A stretch of DNA of 64,000 nt, from assembly GCF_050003625.1 (NCBI RefSeq), contig NC_134399.1, forward strand, positions 33,992,671 through 34,056,670. The letters are read 5' to 3'. Source of the stretch: Haematobia irritans. Lineage: Eukaryota; Arthropoda; Insecta; Diptera; Muscidae. This document shows positions 59,095-64,000 of the stretch, piece by piece. The notes below the pieces were generated by a model, which worked only from the letters and a program-made list of their open reading frames with translations, was not told where the DNA came from and ran no database searches. Within the stretch, counting starts at the first letter, position 1, and each line of letters starts with the position of its first letter. The position numbers and the translations under genes were made by a program.

Positions 59095-60272
59095 AAGAAG
59101 TGAAGTCGGTCTATATGGAGGCATTACCAAATGGACCGATAAAAACTTAATCCGATACACGTTTTTGTGAGCCTAAAATACCAGAATATTTACTATTTCA
59201 GGCAAATGAGATAAAAACTACGATTTTAGAAACCCAAGGAGTTAAATCGGGAGCTCGTTCTTATGGGGGCTATACTAAGATATGGACCGATACTCACCGT
59301 TTCAGCACACCTCTTTATGGTCCTAAAATACCTCTAGATTTCCAGACAAATCGGATAAAAACTACGGTTTCTGTAAGCCCAAGACCTTCAATCTGGAGGT
59401 CGTTTTATATGGGGACCATACCAAAACATGGAACGATACGGACCATTTTCGGCACACGTCTTGATGGTCCTCAAGTCCTCTAGATTTTCAATTTCAGGCA
59501 AATTGAATAAAAACTGCGGTTTCTATAAGCCCAAGAAGTAAAATCGGGAGATCGGTCTATATGGGGGCTATACCAAAACATGGACCGATACTCACCATTT
59601 TTTGCACACCTCTTTATGGTCATAAAATACCTATACACACAAAAAAAAATTTTCTGGTTCAATCACGAAATTAATTGATCCAATTAATTTTTTAATTGAA
59701 ATGTCTTCAATCACAGAAATGATAGTATCAATTAAAAAATTAATTGAATGCCAATTAAAAAATTAATTGATCCAATTAAAAAATTACTTGATACTATTAA
59801 TTTTTGTGATTGATTTTTGTTTCAATTAAAAAATTTGTTGAATCGATTAAATTTTTAATTGAATATTTTTTAAAACTCAATTAAAATTTTAATTGGAAAC
59901 ATTTTCGTGAAATTTTTTTCTGTGTAGATTTCAAATTTCATGCAAATTAGATAAAAACTACGATTTCTATAAGCCCAAGACCCCAAATCGGGAGGTCGGT
60001 TTATATGGGGACTATATCAAAACCTGGACCGATATAGCCCATCTTCGAACTTAACCTGCCTGCAGACAAAAGACGAGTTTGTGCAAAATTTCAGCACGAT
60101 TGCTTCATCATTGAAGACTGTAGCGTGATTACAACAGACAGACAGACAGACGGACATCGTTATATCGTCTTAGAATTTCTCCCTGATCAAGAATATATAT
60201 ACTTTATATAGTCGGAAATCGATATTTCGATGTGTTACAAACGGAATGACGAACTTATTAGTAATAAGTATA
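59095..60272 (+). mobile_element. Family C HINE, decayed
   Basis: Four to five repeat units of about 146-152 bases (boxes TATATGGGGGCTATACCAAA, ATGGACCGATACTCACC, GATAAAAACTACGGTTTCT) followed by a tail with CAGACAGACAGACGGACATC, GTTATATCGTCTTAG, CAAGAATATATATACTTTAT and a GATGTGTTACAAACGGAATG box. The tail resembles both family A here and the Drosophila DINE-1 tail. The head and end hairpin are missing. A MITE interrupts at 59636-59924. Confidence 0.75.
59636..59924. mobile_element. TA-type MITE with AATTAATT palindromes, clean boundaries
   Basis: Starts CACACAAAAAAAAA, ends TTTTTTTCTGTG, flanked by TA (59634-59635, 59925-59926). Removal restores AAAATACCTATAGATTTC, as in neighbouring units. 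The 289-base interior is palindromic (TTAATTTTTTAATTGAAA). This is the reference copy for the diverged pieces elsewhere. Confidence 0.88.
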
Positions 60273-60273
60273 A

Positions 60274-61050
60274 AAATATGGGAAACATTTAAATCTGAAG
60301 CAATTTTAAGGAAACTTCGCAAAAGTTTATTTATGATTAATCGCTCGATATATATGTATTAGAAGTTTAGGAAAATTATAGTCATTTTTACAACTTTTCG
60401 GCTAAGCAATGGCGATTTTACAAGGAAAATGATGGTATTTTGACTATATCCATATGGGAGTTATATCTAAATCTGAACCGATTTCAATAAAATTTGACAC
60501 ACTTGACTACACTACTAATTGTACTCCTAGTGCAAGATTTCAACCGAATTGGGGTAAAACACTGGCTTCTGGGACCGTATTAGTCCATATCGGGCGAAAG
60601 ATATATATGGGAGCTATATCTACATCTGAACCGATTTCCATAAAATTTGGCACACTTGACTATAGTACTAATTGTTCTTCTTGTGCAAAATTTTAAGCAA
60701 ATTAAGATAAAACTCTGGCTACTGGGGCCATATAAGTCCATATCGGGCGAAATATATATATGAGAGCTATATCTAAATCTGAACCGATTTCTTCCAAAAT
60801 CAATAGGGTTCTATTCTGAGCCAAAACACATACATGTGCCAAATTTTAAGTCGATTGGACTAAAACTGGATCTAGACTTTGAGTACAAAAATGTGTTCAC
60901 GGACAGACGGATATGGCTATATCGACTCAGGAGCCCACCCTGAGCATTTTTGCCAAAGCCACCATTTGTCTATCTCGTCTCTTTCTGGGTGTTGCAAACA
61001 TATGCACTAACTTATAATACCCTGTTCCACAGTGTGGCGCAGGGTATAAT
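60274..61050 (+). mobile_element. Family B HINE, 5'-truncated
   Basis: Starts in the body at AATATGGGAAACATTTAAA, then two to three 153-type units, a tail with ACGGACAGACGGATATGG and TATATCGACTCAGGAG, and the end hairpin ATACCCTGTTCCACAGTGTG...CAGGGTATAAT. It follows directly on family C. Confidence 0.82.
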
Positions 61051-61102
61051 GAAGATGAAAATCATTGGTGCCAAATGACCATTTTAACCATACCGTAGTT
61101 TA

Positions 61103-62956
61103 TTATACCCTCCATCATAGGATGGGGGTATATTAACTTTGTCATTCCGTTTGTAACACATCGAAATATTGCTCTAAGACCCCATAAAGTATATATATTC
61201 TGGGTCGTGGTGAAATTCTGAGTCGATCTAAGCATGTCCGTCCGTCTGTCCGTCCGTCTGTTGAAATCACGCTAACTTCCGAACGAAACAAGCTATCGAC
61301 TTGAAACTTGGCACAAGTAGTTGTTATCGATGTAGGTCGGATGGTATTGAAAATGGGCCATATCGGTCCACTTTTACGTATAGCCATCATATAAAGGGAC
61401 CCTCAGATTTGGCTTGTGGAGCCTCTAACAGAAGCATATTTCATCCGATCCGGCTGAAATTTGGTACATGGTGTTGGTAAATAGTCTCTAACAACCATGC
61501 AAAAATTGGTCCACATCGGTCCATAATTATATATAGCCCCCATATAAACCGATCCCCAGATTTGGCTTGTGAAGCCTCTAAGAGAAGCATATTTCATCCG
61601 ATCTGGCTGAAATTTGGTACATGGTGTTGATATATGGTCTCTAACAACCATACAAAAATTGGTTCACATCGGTCCATAATTATATATAGCCCCCATATAA
61701 ACCGATCCCCAGATTTGGCTTGCGGAGCCTCAAAGAGAAGCAAATTTCATCCGATCCGGCTGAAATTTGGTACATGATGTTGCTATATGGTCTCTAACAA
61801 CCATGCAAAAATTGGTCCACATCGGTCCATAATTATATATAGACCCCATATAAACCGATCTCCAGATTTGGCTTGCGAAGCCTCAAAGAGAAGCAAATTG
61901 CATCCGATCCGGCTGAAATTTGGTACATGGTATTGGTATATGGTCTCTAGCAACCGTGCAAAAATTGGTCTACATCGGTCCATTATTATATATAGCGCCC
62001 ATATAAACCGATCCCCAGATTTGGGTTGCGGTGCGTCAAAGAGAAACAAATTTCATCCGATCCACCTGAAATTTAGTACATGATGTTGGTATATGGTCTC
62101 TAACAACCATGCAAAAATTGGTCCACATCGGTTCATAATTATATATAGCCCCCATATAAACCGATCCCCAGATTTGGCTTGCGAAGTTTCCAAGAGAAGA
62201 AAATTTCATCCAATCTGGTTGTAATTTGGAACATGGTTTTAGTATATGATCTTTAACAACCGTGCCACAATTGGTCCATATCGGCCCATAATTATATATA
62301 GCCCCCATATAAAACGTTCTCCAGATTTGACCTCCGGAGCCTCTTGGAGGAGCAAAATTCATCCGATCCGGTTAAAATTAGGAACGTGGTGTTAGTATAT
62401 GGTCGCTGAAAACCATACCAAAATTGGTCCAATCACACAAAAATTGGTCCATATCGGTTCATAATCATGGTTGCCACTAGAGCCAAAAATAATCTACCAA
62501 AATTTTATTTCTATAGAAAATTTTGTCAAAAATTTATTTCTAGAGAAAATTTTGTTAACATTTTATTCGGTTCATAATCATGGTTGCCACTCGAGCCAAA
62601 AATAATCTACCAAGATTTTATTTGTATAGGAAATTTTGTCAAAAGTTTATTTCTATAGAAAATTTTGTTAAAATTTTATTTCTGTAGAAAATTTTGTTAA
62701 AATTTTATTTCTGTAGAAAATGTTGTCAAAATTTTATGTCTACTTTGTCAAACTGAATTATATACGTATTGGATCGATCTTTTTTGATTTAATATATAAC
62801 ACGTATGAACTTTTTAGAAGATGGTGTTAGGAGGTTTTAAGATACCTTGCCATCGGCAAGCGTTACTTAAGTAATTCGATTATGTACCCTCCATCAATCC
62901 ATGATGGAGGGTACATAAGCTTCGGCCTGGCCGAACTTACGGCCGTATATACTTGT
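61103..62956 (-). mobile_element. Family A HINE, complete, close relative of 48982-50983
   Basis: Minus strand: head (62956 to about 62760) with a new palindrome at 62880-62918, a short minisatellite, about seven 153-bp units, a tail, and the end hairpin. The array variants match 48982-50983 almost unit for unit. Confidence 0.88.
62880..62918. repeat. Perfect 17-base palindrome inside a HINE head
   Basis: TTATGTACCCTCCATCA (62880-62896) and its reverse complement (62902-62918) around a 5-base loop. The related head at 50880-50950 has TGTGGATGACA...CGCAATCC instead of the left arm, so a copy of the right arm has replaced that stretch in inverted form. Confidence 0.9.
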
Positions 62957-63201
62957 TATTACTATTTTTGGGAATCGTACGAAAATGTTCTTTGCTTTAG
63001 TTCATATTCTGTGTAAATATTGAACGTCGGCGAAACAGAGTGAAAATTCCTTGAAAATATGAACAACCACATTAAAGGTTGATACGGGCAAAATTTGGTC
63101 AAGGGAAAACGCGTGTAAATCGGTGAAATCGTTTATTCAAAAAATCAAATTAAATTTCTTTTTCAAGTTCAATTAGTATAAAATTCAGGAAAAATATTCA
63201 G

Positions 63202-64000
63202 TTAGGCTTTCGCTTTTCCAAATCCGAATTGCCAGCCCTCACGCTTGACACCTGCCATCAGATTTTGTACAGCCACATTGTCCACCTTCTTCGCCGCAGA
63301 AAGCCAGTTTGCCTTGAACTGCTGCTCGTCCTTAGCAGTTTTTTTGGTCTTCTTTAGGTTCCGCTTGACAATAGCCCAGTATTTCTCAATTGGGCGGAGC
63401 TCTGGCGTGTTGGGAGGGCTCTTGTCCTTGGGAACCACCTGCACGTTGTTGGCATCGTACCACTTCATGGCCTTTTTACCGTAATGGCAAGATGCCAAAT
63501 CCGGCCAAAACAGTACGGAACAACCGTGTTTCTTCAGGAAAGGTAGCAGACGTTTATTCAAACACTCTTTCACGTAAATTTCTTGGTTGACAGTCCCGGA
63601 AGCTATGAAAATGCTGCTTTTCAAGCCACAGGTACAGATGGCTTGCCAAACCAGATATTTCTTTGCGAACTTTGACAGTTTTATGTGCTTGAAAATATCT
63701 GCTACCTTTCCCCTTCCTTTTGCCGTATAAAACTCCTGTCCCGGAAGCTGCTTGTAGTCGGCTTTGACGTAGGTTTCGTCGTCCATTACCACGCAGTCAA
63801 ACTTCGTCAGCATCGTCGTGTACAGCCTCCGGGATCGCGCTTTGGCCGTCGTATTTTGTTTATCATCGCGATTTGGAGTCACTACCTTCTTGTAAGTCGA
63901 TAGTCCGGCTCGTTTTTTGGCTCGATGCACGGTTGTAACGATACACCCAGCTTATTTGCGGCATATCGGAGAAAGAGGTTAGGGCAAGAGGTTACCGGCA
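63202..64000 (-). pseudogene. Tc1/mariner DD37E transposase, cut by the window edge, frameshifted
   Basis: An open frame of 242 codons (63930-63202) holds a CVVMDDETYV box (first Asp near residue 51), WPDLASCHYGKKAMKWY (second Asp, residue 144) and PNTPELRPIEKYW (Glu 182), so 37 residues lie between: DD37E, the signature of the ITmD37E-type group of IS630-Tc1-mariner. Upstream, YAANKLGVS and then TVHRAKKRAGL look like one helix-turn-helix, but they lie in different frames, so one base has been lost or gained near 63940. The N-terminus lies beyond the window. The end GFGKAKA at 63202 looks natural. Inverted repeats were not identified. Confidence 0.88.

Noticed and set aside
1..64000. Prokaryotic-style operons, defence systems, prophage or riboswitches
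   Set aside because: Repeat families, solo LTR, SINEs and mariner elements show a fly nuclear genome; no bacterial gene, operon structure or ribosome-binding pattern was found.

Overview
The window looks like intergenic or intronic DNA of a higher fly. The inference rests on very AT-rich sequence, dense Helitron-like elements whose ends resemble the Drosophila DINE-1/INE-1 (Helentron) group, mariner-type transposons, tRNA-derived SINEs and many TA-flanked MITEs. A muscid or related calyptrate fly is my guess; I cannot name the species. I found no host protein-coding gene, rRNA gene, functional tRNA gene or CRISPR array.

Most of the window is built from non-autonomous Helentron-like elements (HINEs). 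Family A has a fixed order: a roughly 230-bp head starting AACAAGTATATACGGCCG, usually a 29-bp AT-rich minisatellite, an array of 153-bp units, then a tail with a GACG microsatellite and an end hairpin CATCCTATGGTGGAGGGTAT. Complete or near-complete copies lie at 12395-14797 (+), 18721-20977 (-), 21666-23914 (+), 25813-27679 (-), 27945-31329 (-), 29885-31127 (-, nested), 33171-35808 (+), 35919-38372 (-), 39991-43122 (+), 45825-46727 (+), 48982-50983 (-), 55199-56885 (-), 56925-58608 (+) and 61103-62956 (-). Family B (head AACAAGTAAGGAAAGTC, tail ending in a GTGGNNCAGGGTATAA-type hairpin) lies at 2858-4828, 38841-39943, 48141-52167 and 60274-61050. A third, older family C lies at 59095-60272. 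All three families carry a repeat unit of about 153 bp with one shared core.

Other elements sit inside or between the HINEs. There are three internally deleted mariner copies (24123-24616, 51119-52050, 53506-54438), a DD37E Tc1/mariner transposase running off the right edge (63202-64000), a tRNA-derived SINE ending in TTAGG repeats, a second tRNA-like SINE module, several CAC...GTG elements with 2-bp target duplications, a solo LTR (36434-37039) and a probable truncated retroelement (16167-16622). The stretch 5975-7875 is a degenerate tandem repeat rich in AAAAGTCGACTTTT-like palindromes.

The most interesting signals concern how these elements move. One inner family-A element sits at a T^T site in the head of another, with both outer flanks present (27945-31329). 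A double-headed unit at 21463-23914 has the same head-head junction but no outer remainder. A third unit (48938-50983) is a family-A element followed by a family-B end hairpin, inserted as one block. Together these read like rolling-circle transposition with alternative start and terminator choice. The long open reading frames in the 153-bp arrays are a by-product of a unit divisible by three and are not annotated as genes.
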